A DNA stretch of 64,000 nucleotides from WSZJ01 sp964590435 (GTDB lineage: Bacteria > Planctomycetota > MHYJ01 > WSZJ01), in NCBI GenBank assembly GCA_964590435.1, contig CAZPWT010000005.1, forward strand, positions 1 through 64,000, in the 5' to 3' direction. The translations under genes were made by a program, and so were the position numbers. Shown here in pieces: positions 1 through 7,943 of this stretch (positions within the stretch are counted from its first letter, which is position 1; each line of letters starts with the position of its first letter). The notes under the pieces are model-generated. The model made no database searches and was not told the DNA's origin. It worked only from the letters and a program-made list of their open reading frames with translations.

Positions 1-242
1 TTGCTCGGCGAGGCTTCGTGGTCCAGAATTGCTTCTGGGCACGCTCGCTCCGCTACAGGCTGAACGGGTAATTCGCCTGGTGGACACCTCCCAGTCCACG
101 TGATGGAACGGACTTTCCTCGGCACACCGGATACGAAAAGACAGGGAAGGATGGACCGAGTTGGGGGAGCTGCCCTGGCTCATTCGCCTGCGTGGTTGAC
201 AAGGAGCCGCCGTCTCCCTGCAATGGGCGCCGCTCTCCCCTT
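1..242. other. Upstream region with no supportable gene
   Basis: Frame 1 stays open from the window edge to a TGA at 61-63 (about 20 codons) and could be the 3' end of a gene outside the window, but it is too short to identify. The rest is non-coding. Bases 121-150 (around CGGATACGAAAAGACAGG) resemble one arm of the inverted repeats at 5522-5682 and 57693-57864. Confidence 0.3.
196..224 (+). promoter_or_regulatory. Candidate promoter for fcl
   Basis: TTGACA at 196-201 and TGCAAT at 219-224 are separated by 17 bases. This would start transcription about 12 bases before the fcl ATG. The -10 matches consensus at only four of six positions, so this is an inference from motif and spacing. Confidence 0.35.
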
Positions 243-1193
243 ATGCCCTCTCCCCTTCCCCCTGCTTCCCGGATCTGGGTCACCGGCCACTCCGGCCTGG
301 CCGGGTCCGCGATCGTCCGCCGCCTCGCGGCCGAGGGCGCCGCCTCGCCGCTCATCGCTTCCCATGCGGCGCTGGACCTCCGCGACCAGGCCGCGACCCG
401 CGCGTTCGTCGCGCGCCACCGCCCCGAGCTCGTCTTCCTCGCCGCCGGCACCGTCGGCGGCATCCTCGACAACGCTTCCAGGCCCGCGGACTTCCTCTAC
501 GACAACCTCATGATCGCGGCGAACGTCCTCGAAGCGTGCGCGGCGAACGGGACGCGGCGGGTGATCTTCCTGGGGAGTTCCTGCATCTATCCGCGGGAAG
601 CGGCGCAGCCGATCCGCGAGGAGGCGCTGCTCACGGGCCCGCTGGAGCCGACGAATGAGGCGTACGCGGTGGCGAAGATCGCGGGCTTGAAGCTGGGGGA
701 GGCGTTCGCGCGGCAGCGGGGGCTGGAAGTCGTGAGCGTGATGCCCTCGAACCTGTACGGGCCGGGGGACCGGTTCGACCTGGAGAAGTCGCACGTGCTG
801 CCGGCGCTGATCCGGAAGTTCGCGGAAGCGGGACCCGGGGGGACGGTGACGGTGTGGGGCACGGGCCGGCCGCGGCGGGAGTTCCTGCACGTGGACGACC
901 TGGCGGACGCGGTCGTGTTCCTGGCGAAGCGGGAGGCCGTGGAAGGGATGGTGAACGTCGGGACGGGGACGGACGTGACGATCGCGGAGCTGGCCGAGCT
1001 GGTGAGGGGGATCGTGGCGCCCGGGGCGCGGATCGAGTGGGACATGACGAAGCCGGACGGGACGCCGCGGAAGCTGCTGGACGTGTCGCGGATGGCGGCG
1101 ATGGGGTGGAAATACCGGATCGGGCTGGAGGAAGGGGTCAGGGCGACGTGGGAGTGGTACAGGGGGTTGCGGGTTGGGGGTTCCGGAAGTTGA
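243..1193 (+). CDS. fcl: GDP-L-fucose synthase
   Basis: A 316-residue short-chain dehydrogenase/reductase. The family epimerises and reduces GDP-4-keto-6-deoxy-D-mannose to GDP-L-fucose with NADPH in the cytoplasm. Visible motifs are the Rossmann loop GHSGLAG close to the N terminus, the SSCIYP active-site strand and the catalytic YAVAK. The length is normal for the family. The frame is open upstream to a GTG at 192, but the ATG at 243 puts the Rossmann strand at the expected distance from the N terminus. It sits 316 bp before gmd, which supplies its substrate. Third-position usage switches from C-ending to G-ending codons near base 540. Confidence 0.93.
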   Translation: MPSPLPPASRIWVTGHSGLAGSAIVRRLAAEGAASPLIASHAALDLRDQAATRAFVARHRPELVFLAAGTVGGILDNASRPADFLYDNLMIAANVLEACAANGTRRVIFLGSSCIYPREAAQPIREEALLTGPLEPTNEAYAVAKIAGLKLGEAFARQRGLEVVSVMPSNLYGPGDRFDLEKSHVLPALIRKFAEAGPGGTVTVWGTGRPRREFLHVDDLADAVVFLAKREAVEGMVNVGTGTDVTIAELAELVRGIVAPGARIEWDMTKPDGTPRKLLDVSRMAAMGWKYRIGLEEGVRATWEWYRGLRVGGSGS

Positions 1194-1270
1194 GTTCCGA
1201 GTTCAGGGTTCAGAGTTCCGGGTTCGGTTGCGGGTTACGGGTTTCGGGTTTCGGGTTACGGGTTTCGCTA
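1160..1270. repeat. GGGTT-rich degenerate tandem tract
   Basis: From the last codons of fcl into the intergenic gap, units such as GGGTTGC, GGGTTCC, GGGTTACG and GGGTTTCG repeat irregularly about ten times. The tract resembles telomere-like or G-quadruplex-prone sequence. The fcl stop (1191-1193) lies inside it, so slippage here may have extended or altered the C terminus of Fcl. Confidence 0.55.
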
Positions 1271-1290
1271 GCAACGGGGGGAATCGGGCT

Positions 1291-1407
1291 TTATCAGCGG
1301 CCGTCTCAGCGCCATCAGCCTTCATCAGCGTCCGCCGTTCTGCCCCTGGTGCTAAAGGGAAATTCGGACGCTGATGACGGCTGATGACGCTGAAACGTCC
1401 GCAGATA
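1291..1407. repeat. Long imperfect inverted repeat (CAGCGGCCG family, copy 1)
   Basis: The left arm at 1291-1334 (TTATCAGCGGCCGTCTCAGC and onward) is imperfectly complementary to 1365-1407 (ending ACGCTGAAACGTCCGCAGAT). A related element lies at 42308-42433. The transcript could fold into a long hairpin. It fills the fcl-gmd gap, which holds no gene. Confidence 0.6.
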
Positions 1408-1509
1408 GGGCAGCGGAGTGAGAACCAAGGGTCGTCCTCGGGTCGTGATTCGACGGAGTTGCGGGACAGCGGTCCCGGGCCTCGGGTTCGGGGTTGAGGA
1501 GGAATTCCG

Positions 1510-2583
1510 ATGAAGTTTCCTGCACGGAACGGAAAGAGGGCGCTGGTCACCGGGATCACCGGGCAGGACGGGTCGCACCTCGCGGAGCTCCTGCTCGGCA
1601 AGGGCTACGAGGTCTGGGGCGTCATCCGGCGGTCGTCGTCGTTCAACACCGCGCGGATCGACCACCTCTACCAGGACCCTCACGAGGCCGACGTCCGCCT
1701 CCGCCTCGTCTACGGCGACCTCACCGACGGCTCCTCCATCAACCGCGTCCTCAAGCAGTCCCGCCCCGACGAAATCTACAACCTCGGCGCCCAGTCCCAC
1801 GTCAAAGTCTCATTCGACGTCCCCGAATACACCGGCGAAGTCACCGGCCTCGGCACCATCCGCATCCTCGAGGCCATGCGCGACCTCGGGCTCAGCGCCC
1901 GCTTCTACCAGGCCTCCTCGTCCGAGCTCTACGGCGGCATGGGCAACGCCCCGCAGGACGAAAACACCCCGTTCCACCCCCGCTCCCCCTACGGCGCCGC
2001 CAAGGCCTACTCCTTCTGGATCACGAAGAACTACCGCGAGGCCTACGGCGTCTTCGCTTCCAACGGAATCCTCTTCAACCACGAAGGCCCCCGCCGCGGC
2101 GAGACGTTCGTGACCCGCAAGATCACGCGGGCCGTGGGGCGCGTCCGCCACGGGCTCCAGGACCGGCTGTACCTGGGAAACCTGAATGCGAAGCGCGACT
2201 GGGGGTATGCGCCGGACTACGTGGACGCGATGTGGAGAATGCTGCAAGCCCAGGCGCCGGATGACTTTGTGGTGGCGACGGGCGAGACGCACACGGTCCG
2301 CGAGTTCTGCGACAAGGCGTTCGAGGCCGGCGGGATGCCGCTGCGCTGGGAAGGGAAGGGCGTGAACGAGAAGGGCGTCACGTCGGACGGGCGGGTGCTG
2401 GTCGAGATCGACCCGCGGTATTTCCGGCCGGCCGAGGTAGACTTGCTGCAGGGAAACGCTGCGAAGGCCCGGCGGACGCTGGGCTGGAAGCCGACCACGA
2501 ATTTTGCGGACCTTGTGCGCCTGATGGTGGAGTCGGACCTGGAACTGGCACGCAGGGAAATGAAGGCCGGCTCGCCGGGGTAG
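1510..2583 (+). CDS. gmd: GDP-mannose 4,6-dehydratase
   Basis: 357 residues. The family converts GDP-D-mannose to GDP-4-keto-6-deoxy-D-mannose, the first step to GDP-fucose. The sequence shows the nucleotide-binding GITGQDGSHLAE near the N terminus, RRSSSFNTARIDHLY, the catalytic YGAAKAYSFW (YxxxK), and the C-terminal ETHTVREF and RPAEVD segments typical of Gmd. A purine-rich GAGGAGGAA just before the ATG is a good ribosome-binding site. Together with fcl it makes GDP-L-fucose, probably for the polysaccharide cluster starting 3 kb downstream. Codon third positions change from mostly C to mostly G around 2130. Confidence 0.95.
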   Translation: MKFPARNGKRALVTGITGQDGSHLAELLLGKGYEVWGVIRRSSSFNTARIDHLYQDPHEADVRLRLVYGDLTDGSSINRVLKQSRPDEIYNLGAQSHVKVSFDVPEYTGEVTGLGTIRILEAMRDLGLSARFYQASSSELYGGMGNAPQDENTPFHPRSPYGAAKAYSFWITKNYREAYGVFASNGILFNHEGPRRGETFVTRKITRAVGRVRHGLQDRLYLGNLNAKRDWGYAPDYVDAMWRMLQAQAPDDFVVATGETHTVREFCDKAFEAGGMPLRWEGKGVNEKGVTSDGRVLVEIDPRYFRPAEVDLLQGNAAKARRTLGWKPTTNFADLVRLMVESDLELARREMKAGSPG

Positions 2584-2617
2584 GCGAGGGCCCGGTCGGA
2601 GCGGAAAGAGGGAGAGA

Positions 2618-4588
2618 ATGATCGACAGCACGGCTGCCGGTGAGGCGTCATGGGCCGCGCAGGAGCTGGAGATCCTGCGCCGGGCCGCGCACTCCCTCCA
2701 CGAATCCCTGATGATCCTGGAACGCTCCGGGAACATCCTCTACGTCAACCCCGCCTTCGAACGCATGACCGGCTGGTCCGCCGCCGAGGCCCTCGGCAAG
2801 ACGCCGCGCATCCTCAAGTCCGGCGCACACCCCGAGGACGTCTACCGCGAGCTCTGGTCCACCGTCCTCTCCGGCCGGACCTGGCGCGGCACCCTCCTGA
2901 ACCGCCGCCGGAATGGGAATGTCTTCCCCCAGGAACTCATCATCACCCCCATCGCGGGCCCCGACGGCCACGTCTCCCACTTCGTCTCCGCCGCCGTCGA
3001 CGTCTCCGAACGCCTCCAGAGCGCCCAGGAAGTCGTCGCCAAGCAGGAGATCTTCGAGCAGGTCCTCGAAAGCCTGGGCGATGTCGCCTTCCTCGTGGAC
3101 ATCCCGACCCGGCGCTTCCTCTACGTCAGCCCCATGTACGAGAGGGTCTCGGGGTACCCGGGAAGCGAGATCCTGGAGGACACGCGAGCGGTCCTGAAGC
3201 CGGTGCATCCGGACGACGTGGAAAGGGTGACGGCGCTCCTGGACCTGGAGGAATTCGACGGGGACAAGGAGATCGAGTACTCGATCGTGCGGCCGGACGG
3301 GGAGAAACGCCGGGTGCACGTCCGGGCGTGGCTGGTGAGGGACGTGCATGGGGAGCCGGCGCGGTTTGCGGGGACGCTTCGGGACGTGACCGAGGCGCGG
3401 GCGAAGGAGGAGGAGCTGGAAAAGAAAGAGGCGCTGTACCGGCAGTCGCAGAAGATGGAAGCGGTGGGGCGGCTGGCGGGCGGGGTGGCGCACGACTTCA
3501 ACAACATGCTGACGGCGATCCTGGGGTACGGGGAGATGCTGGAGGAGGCGCTGGAGGGGCAGCCGGCGCTGAAGGGGGCGATCGACGAGGTGGTGAAAGC
3601 GGGGCGGCGGGCGGCGGAGCTGACGAAGCGGCTGCTGGCGTTCAGCCGGAAGCAGGTGCTGGCGCCGGAGTCGCTGGACCTGGGGGCGGTGGTGAAGGAC
3701 GTGGAGGGGATGCTGCGGCGGGTGATCGGGGAGGACGTGTCGCTGGAGGTGACCGTCACGAGCCAGATCCCGCGGGTGCATGCGGACCGTGGGCAGATCG
3801 AGCAGGTGCTCCTGAATCTCGCCGTGAACGCGCGGGACGCGATGCCGCAGGGAGGGAAGCTGCGGATTTCGATCTCGGCGACGTCGATCGGCTCGCCGGG
3901 GGCGGAGGGGGTGCCGGCCGCGGGGACCTACGTGAAGCTCTCGGTCGCGGACACCGGGAGCGGGATGACGGACGAGGTGAAGTCGCACCTGTTCGAGCCG
4001 TTCTACACGACGAAGGCGCAGGGCCAGGGCACGGGACTTGGCCTTGCGACGGTCCACGGCATCGTGCGCCAGAGCGGAGGGGGAATCTCGGTGCGGAGCC
4101 AGCCCGGCCAGGGCACCACGTTCGACGTCTACCTGCCGGTCTCGAAGGAAGCGCCGCGGGCGGCGGAGCGGCCGGGGTCGAGGGCGCGGAAGGAGCACCG
4201 CGGGAGCGGCACCATCCTGGTCGCGGAGGACGAGCCGCTGGTCCGCAGGCTGGTCGTGGAGACCCTGGAACGCGCCGGGTACCGCGTGCTGGAGGCCCAC
4301 GACGGCGGCGAAGCGATGACGATGGCGTCGGCGGAGCCGGGGCCGATCCGGCTGCTGGTCACGGACGTCGTCATGCCGTCGGTCGGCGGCCCGGCGGCCG
4401 CGCGGTCGATCCAGGAGGCCCGCCCCGGCATGAAGGTGCTGTTCCTGTCCGGCTACACCGACGAGACGCTGGCCGACCAGCTCCTGGGCCAGGCCGGCAC
4501 CGCGTTCCTGCAGAAGCCGTTCGCGCCGAAACTGCTCCTGCAGAAGGTCGGGGAAATCCTGGCGGACCGGGAAACCACCGGGCACTGA
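2618..4588 (+). CDS. PAS-domain hybrid histidine kinase with C-terminal receiver
   Basis: 656 residues with no clear membrane segment, so probably cytoplasmic. Order: two PAS/PAC sensor domains (about 15-140 and 145-265); a HisKA dimerisation segment with phospho-acceptor His292 in GGVAHDFNNMLTAIL; a HATPase domain with the N box NLAVNARDAM and the G boxes DTGSGM and GTGLGLATVHG; then a receiver domain (about 530-652) with Asp583 in LVTDVVMP and Lys in FLQKPF. The architecture is that of a hybrid kinase whose receiver is the output. No separate response regulator lies next to it, so target and signal are unknown. It follows gmd by 34 bp and may be cotranscribed. Confidence 0.9.
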   Translation: MIDSTAAGEASWAAQELEILRRAAHSLHESLMILERSGNILYVNPAFERMTGWSAAEALGKTPRILKSGAHPEDVYRELWSTVLSGRTWRGTLLNRRRNGNVFPQELIITPIAGPDGHVSHFVSAAVDVSERLQSAQEVVAKQEIFEQVLESLGDVAFLVDIPTRRFLYVSPMYERVSGYPGSEILEDTRAVLKPVHPDDVERVTALLDLEEFDGDKEIEYSIVRPDGEKRRVHVRAWLVRDVHGEPARFAGTLRDVTEARAKEEELEKKEALYRQSQKMEAVGRLAGGVAHDFNNMLTAILGYGEMLEEALEGQPALKGAIDEVVKAGRRAAELTKRLLAFSRKQVLAPESLDLGAVVKDVEGMLRRVIGEDVSLEVTVTSQIPRVHADRGQIEQVLLNLAVNARDAMPQGGKLRISISATSIGSPGAEGVPAAGTYVKLSVADTGSGMTDEVKSHLFEPFYTTKAQGQGTGLGLATVHGIVRQSGGGISVRSQPGQGTTFDVYLPVSKEAPRAAERPGSRARKEHRGSGTILVAEDEPLVRRLVVETLERAGYRVLEAHDGGEAMTMASAEPGPIRLLVTDVVMPSVGGPAAARSIQEARPGMKVLFLSGYTDETLADQLLGQAGTAFLQKPFAPKLLLQKVGEILADRETTGH

Positions 4589-4599
4589 TCGAGTCGGTC

Positions 4600-4640
4600 T
4601 CCCTTTTCATCCGCGACCTGGTCGTTTTTTCGACCTTCTC
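4600..4640. repeat. Single arm resembling the 38.5-kb inverted repeat
   Basis: CCCTTTTCATCCGCGACC followed by GGTCGTTTTTTCGACC lies between two convergent genes. It resembles the left arm of the inverted repeat at 38499-38650 (CCTTTCATCCGCGACC). The short GGTCG-T6-CGACC stem may also help terminate transcription from both sides. Confidence 0.4.
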
Positions 4641-4641
4641 C

Positions 4642-4887
4642 TTACCCCGGCGGTACGGACGGCTTCCCATACAGATCCGGCAGTCGCTGCCCAACGGCCG
4701 CTTTTTCGAGCATCAGGTACTCGATGACGTGTCGAACCTGCTTGACCGGGACGATTGCACCTGGGTCCCGAAGCGGTAGATACGCCACCAGCCCGCGATA
4801 CCCGAGGGCGATCGTGTGGCCGCGATGGTGAATCTCAACTTCGGGTTCATGAAACACCCGCAGCAACTCGCCCTGCGAAACCGACAC
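4642..4887 (-). CDS. Small hypothetical protein, second gene of HicB-like operon
   Basis: 81 residues starting at a GTG one base after the stop of the HicB-like gene at 4889-5359, so almost certainly translated from the same transcript. I recognise no family. The centre (VEIHHRGHTIALGYRGLVAYLP) looks like beta strands and the C-terminal part (VKQVRHVIEYLMLEKAA) an amphipathic helix. It lacks the short dsRNA-binding pattern of HicA toxins. By position it could be a toxin or co-regulator, but that is only guilt by association. Confidence 0.6.
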   Translation of the reverse strand: MSVSQGELLRVFHEPEVEIHHRGHTIALGYRGLVAYLPLRDPGAIVPVKQVRHVIEYLMLEKAAVGQRLPDLYGKPSVPPG

Positions 4888-4888
4888 T

Positions 4889-5359
4889 TCAGGCCGCTTT
4901 CGCCAAAGTCACAAGCTCCGCAATGTTCGCATCGGCCGGGCTCTTGCTATCGATCAGCTCAACCGAGATCGACGGCAAGCTGTCAGCGGGCTCACGCGTC
5001 ATCCCGGGCAGATCAACACTCCCATTCCTGACCGCGAGGATCGCCTCGTTCCACGCCCGCTCGTAGGCCAGATTCGTGCGGAAAGAGTCCCGGATTTCCG
5101 CAGCGAATTCCTCATGGCTCCTCGCGACCTCCGCCAGGTCGTTGATCGCGACGTGCATCTGCGCGTTGAAGGCCGCCAGCGCCGCGTCCACGCTCCCCCC
5201 CTGGCCACTGACTCCGCCGGGGTTCACGCCGTAGGCCCAGAACTCCCCCCCGTCCTCTTCCACGAGGATGCGGCCCTTCAGGGTGATCCCCACAACAAAC
5301 CCGTGCCCCACCACGGGGAATCGGTAGTTGAGGAAAAGCGGGAAGTTCTTTGCAGCCAC
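4889..5359 (-). CDS. HicB-like (partial RNase H fold) protein, possible antitoxin
   Basis: 156 residues. Residues about 30-70 (VEEDGGEFWAYGVNPGGVSG, then a Gln-Gly-Gly and a helix) follow the layout of HicB antitoxins, in which an acidic strand and a 'pGv..qG.s..eAl' turn form a degenerate RNase H fold. Residues 70-156 are helical with no obvious DNA-binding helix. It starts at a GTG five bases after a perfect AAGGAGG (5365-5371) and has a clear promoter upstream. It overlaps nothing and is followed after one base by an 81-residue gene. HicB identity is by pattern only; the partner is not HicA. Confidence 0.65.
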   Translation of the reverse strand: MAAKNFPLFLNYRFPVVGHGFVVGITLKGRILVEEDGGEFWAYGVNPGGVSGQGGSVDAALAAFNAQMHVAINDLAEVARSHEEFAAEIRDSFRTNLAYERAWNEAILAVRNGSVDLPGMTREPADSLPSISVELIDSKSPADANIAELVTLAKAA

Positions 5360-5380
5360 GGGAGCCTCCTTGGGGCGCGA

Positions 5381-5408
5381 ATTCTAGCGGGCGTCCCCGG
5401 ATCGTCAA
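5381..5408 (-). promoter_or_regulatory. Promoter of the HicB-like operon
   Basis: On the minus strand TTGACG (5408-5403), a 16-base spacer and TAGAAT (5386-5381) form a near-consensus sigma-70-type promoter. It lies about 22 bases upstream of the GTG start and is followed by the AAGGAGG ribosome-binding site. Confidence 0.6.
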
Positions 5409-5521
5409 TCGGGGTGCCTTCGGGAATTCTATCACCCGAACCTGCCAGGGGTTCACTCCCCCGCCCTATTAGCTGCATGACTGTAATCGCCTGCTCCCGC
5501 CGCGCCGCCCGGCATCCTTTC

Positions 5522-5682
5522 CTGTCCTTTCTTATCCGTGCCAGGCTCGTGGCCGTATCCCCTTTCGATCTTGCCGTCATCCCGCCCGGGGTTCCTCTGC
5601 CCGAGTGAAGTCAAACAGGGCCGATGAAAGTTCAGAAAAACGGCTACGAGCCTGGCGCGGATACGAAAGGACACGAAAAGAT
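5522..5682. repeat. Long inverted repeat (CCAGGCTCGT family, copy 1)
   Basis: The left arm at about 5522-5560 contains TATCCGTGCCAGGCTCGTGG. The right arm at about 5638-5680 contains CTACGAGCCTGGCGCGGATA, its imperfect complement, with about 75 bases between. The same element, arms and centre (a GAAGTCA/TGACTTC core), recurs at 57693-57864. It occupies the gap between the HicB-like operon and the polysaccharide cluster. Confidence 0.65.
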
Positions 5683-5766
5683 TCGATGGTGCCTGGCGGG
5701 TGTTCCGTGCAGGACCGGCCATGCCTCCCGCCCAAGTTCCCCCCTCCCCCACCCCGCTCCACCCGC

Positions 5767-5772
5767 TATAAT
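5767..5772 (+). promoter_or_regulatory. TATAAT box before the polysaccharide cluster
   Basis: A perfect TATAAT lies 17 bases before the ATG of the tyrosine autokinase, so the leader would be about ten bases. No recognisable -35 hexamer lies at the right distance in the C-rich sequence upstream. Confidence 0.4.
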
Positions 5773-5789
5773 CCCCGGTCCGGCCCCCG

Positions 5790-7943
5790 ATGCACCCCTC
5801 CCCCGCCACCCAGGACCCCGCGGCTCCCCTGGAGCCCCCCGGCGACTCCGCGTTCCTCGCGCGGCTGCTCATCGTCCTGCGCCGCCGCTGGCGGGTTGCC
5901 GCCGCCGTCTTCGTCCTCACCATGGGCGCCGTCTCCCTCCAGACCTTCACCCAGCCCAAGCTCTACCGCCCGCAGGCGACCCTCGAGATCCGCCCCGAGC
6001 GCAGCACCGTCTCCACCGCCGACGACTACGCCCAGTACGCCGAAACCTACCTCTACGAAAGCTACTACCGCACCCAGCAGAACATCCTCAGCTCCCCCGG
6101 CCTCGCCGAAGCCACCATCAAGGCCCTCCCCGCCCACCTCAAGGCCCGCTTCGACTCCCCCGCCGGCCTCCAGGCCTTCGCCCGCAACGTCGACCTCGAG
6201 CAGGTCCGCGCCTCGTTCCTCCTCCGAGTCGGCTTCCCCGATCCCGACGCCGACGCCTCCACCCAGATCGTCAACACCCTCGTCAGCGTCTACCTCGAGG
6301 ACGTCAACCGCCGCCAGCGCGAGCTCAAGTCCACCGCCGCCGACACCCTCACCAAGGAAACCCTCCCCGACATCCGCAAGGCCGTCGCCGCCGCCGAAAC
6401 CGCCCTCGCCGAGTTCCAGGGAACCTCCGGCTTCGTCGACTTCGAGGTCCTCTACCAGTCCTACGTCTCCGGCTGGAACAAGTCCAACGAACGCCTCACC
6501 GAGGTCCGCCTCCTCCGCATCCGCCTCGCCTCCGAGTACAAGTCCCTCCTCGACTACGGCTCCGACGGCGCCACCGGCCTCTTCAACCCCAACTTCCAGA
6601 AAACCCGCGCCCTCGAACAGCTCGGCCAGGAACGCGCCCGCATCGACGGCGAAATCGCTTCCGAGTCCCAGCGCCTCAAGGACTCCCACCCCCGCATGCA
6701 GGAACTCCGCGCCCAGCTCGCTTCCGTGGAAGGCAAGATCCGCGAGGCCGTGAAGGGCTCCCTTCTCGCCCTCGAGAACGAGCTCAAGGCCGCGGAGAAC
6801 GAGGAGAAGGCGCTCGACGAGGAAGTCCTGCGCCTCAAGACCCAGATGGCCGAGACCGCGAGCTCGCGCAACCGCTACCAGCGCCTCCAGGGCGAGCTCG
6901 AGGCGTCCAAGGAACTCTACGGGGCCTACCTGAAGCGTCAGGGCGAGAGCAGCGCGACCGCCGGCGTCGGCCTCCAGAGCGTCCGCGTGCTCGACCCCGC
7001 CAAGCCGCCGACCGGGCCGTGGAAGCCGAACACGCAGCAGAGCCTGATGCTCGGCGCGCTGCTGGGGATGCTGCTCGCGGGCGGCTCCACGCTCGTCGCG
7101 GAGCAGTTGGACAACCGCATCCTGTCGCCGGACGAGGTCAAGGCGTTCGTGGGGATGGAGGTGCTCGCCGCCGTGCCGCGCCTCAAGGACGCGGGCGGCG
7201 ACAAGGTCTTCGTCCTCGGCGACAACGCCAGCATCCCCGACATGGAGGCATTCCGCGCGCTCAGGGCCCAGGTCGTCACGCGGCTCGAGCGGATGGGCCA
7301 GCCGGAGGGAAGAGCCTGGGTGCTCTCGGTCCTGTCCCCCCTGCCGGGGGAAGGAAAGACCACCGTCGCCGCAAATCTCGCCAGGGTGCTCGCGATGGAA
7401 GGGCGGAAAGTGCTGCTGTTTGACGCCGACCTGCGAAAACCGCGGCTCCACGGACTGCTGAAGACGCCCGAGGGGGCAGGGCTCGCGGACGTCCTGAACG
7501 GAAAGGCGGACCTGAAGGCCGCGGCAAGGCCGAGCGTGATCCCGGGGGTGGACATCGTCGGCGTCCGCGCCGGGATGTCGAGCGCCGCGGAGCTCGCAAG
7601 CTCGCCGAGGTTCGCGGACGCGCTCAAGGCCGCGCGGGAGGCGTACGACTTCGTCATTTTGGACTCGGCGCCGGTGATCCAGGCGTCGGAAAGCGCGCTG
7701 ATCGCGCGCAGGGCGGACGCGGCGGTGCTCGTGCTGCGGGAGGGCAAGACGGGGCGCGGCGCGGCCAAGGCGGCTAAGGATGCGCTGGTGGAGATGGGGG
7801 TGACGGTGCTGGGGAGCGTGTTGAATGCTTCCGATCCGCAGCGCGGGGGTTACGGCTACGGGTATGGGTACGGCTACGGGTATGGCTACGGCTACGGATA
7901 CGGCGAAACCGAAAAGGACAAAGGCCGGAGGAACGAGGCGTGA
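5790..7943 (+). CDS. wzc: Polysaccharide co-polymerase / BY-type tyrosine autokinase
   Basis: 717 residues. An N-terminal Wzz-type domain with a membrane helix near residues 28-50, a long periplasmic coiled-coil region (about 60-390), a second membrane helix near 410-430, then a cytoplasmic BY-kinase domain with Walker A PLPGEGKTTVAANLA (near 516) and Walker A' VLLFDADLRKP. The C terminus has nine consecutive Tyr-Gly pairs (bases 7851-7904) before a charged tail. Such tyrosine clusters are autophosphorylated in trans in Wzc/CapB and control polymer length and export. The next gene starts within its stop codon. 'wzc' is used in the functional sense. Confidence 0.9.
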   Translation: MHPSPATQDPAAPLEPPGDSAFLARLLIVLRRRWRVAAAVFVLTMGAVSLQTFTQPKLYRPQATLEIRPERSTVSTADDYAQYAETYLYESYYRTQQNILSSPGLAEATIKALPAHLKARFDSPAGLQAFARNVDLEQVRASFLLRVGFPDPDADASTQIVNTLVSVYLEDVNRRQRELKSTAADTLTKETLPDIRKAVAAAETALAEFQGTSGFVDFEVLYQSYVSGWNKSNERLTEVRLLRIRLASEYKSLLDYGSDGATGLFNPNFQKTRALEQLGQERARIDGEIASESQRLKDSHPRMQELRAQLASVEGKIREAVKGSLLALENELKAAENEEKALDEEVLRLKTQMAETASSRNRYQRLQGELEASKELYGAYLKRQGESSATAGVGLQSVRVLDPAKPPTGPWKPNTQQSLMLGALLGMLLAGGSTLVAEQLDNRILSPDEVKAFVGMEVLAAVPRLKDAGGDKVFVLGDNASIPDMEAFRALRAQVVTRLERMGQPEGRAWVLSVLSPLPGEGKTTVAANLARVLAMEGRKVLLFDADLRKPRLHGLLKTPEGAGLADVLNGKADLKAAARPSVIPGVDIVGVRAGMSSAAELASSPRFADALKAAREAYDFVILDSAPVIQASESALIARRADAAVLVLREGKTGRGAAKAAKDALVEMGVTVLGSVLNASDPQRGGYGYGYGYGYGYGYGYGYGETEKDKGRRNEA
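7851..7904 (+). repeat. Nine-unit Tyr-Gly codon repeat in the tyrosine kinase tail
   Basis: Nine TAY-GGN hexamers encode (Tyr-Gly)9. The near-repeat DNA is liable to slippage in units of six bases, which would change the number of phosphorylatable tyrosines without shifting the frame. Confidence 0.85.

Noticed and set aside
2648..4585. Long open frame antisense to the hybrid kinase
   Set aside because: Arg/His/Pro-rich with no family pattern; such frames arise opposite GC-rich genes. The plus-strand kinase motifs are complete.
5766..7451. 561-codon open frame antisense to the tyrosine kinase
   Set aside because: Composition is Gly/Asp/Val-rich low complexity caused by C-ending codons on the true strand.
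7851..7904. Tandem repeat considered as CRISPR or VNTR outside genes
   Set aside because: It is in-frame coding sequence for Tyr-Gly pairs at the end of a kinase; no spacers.
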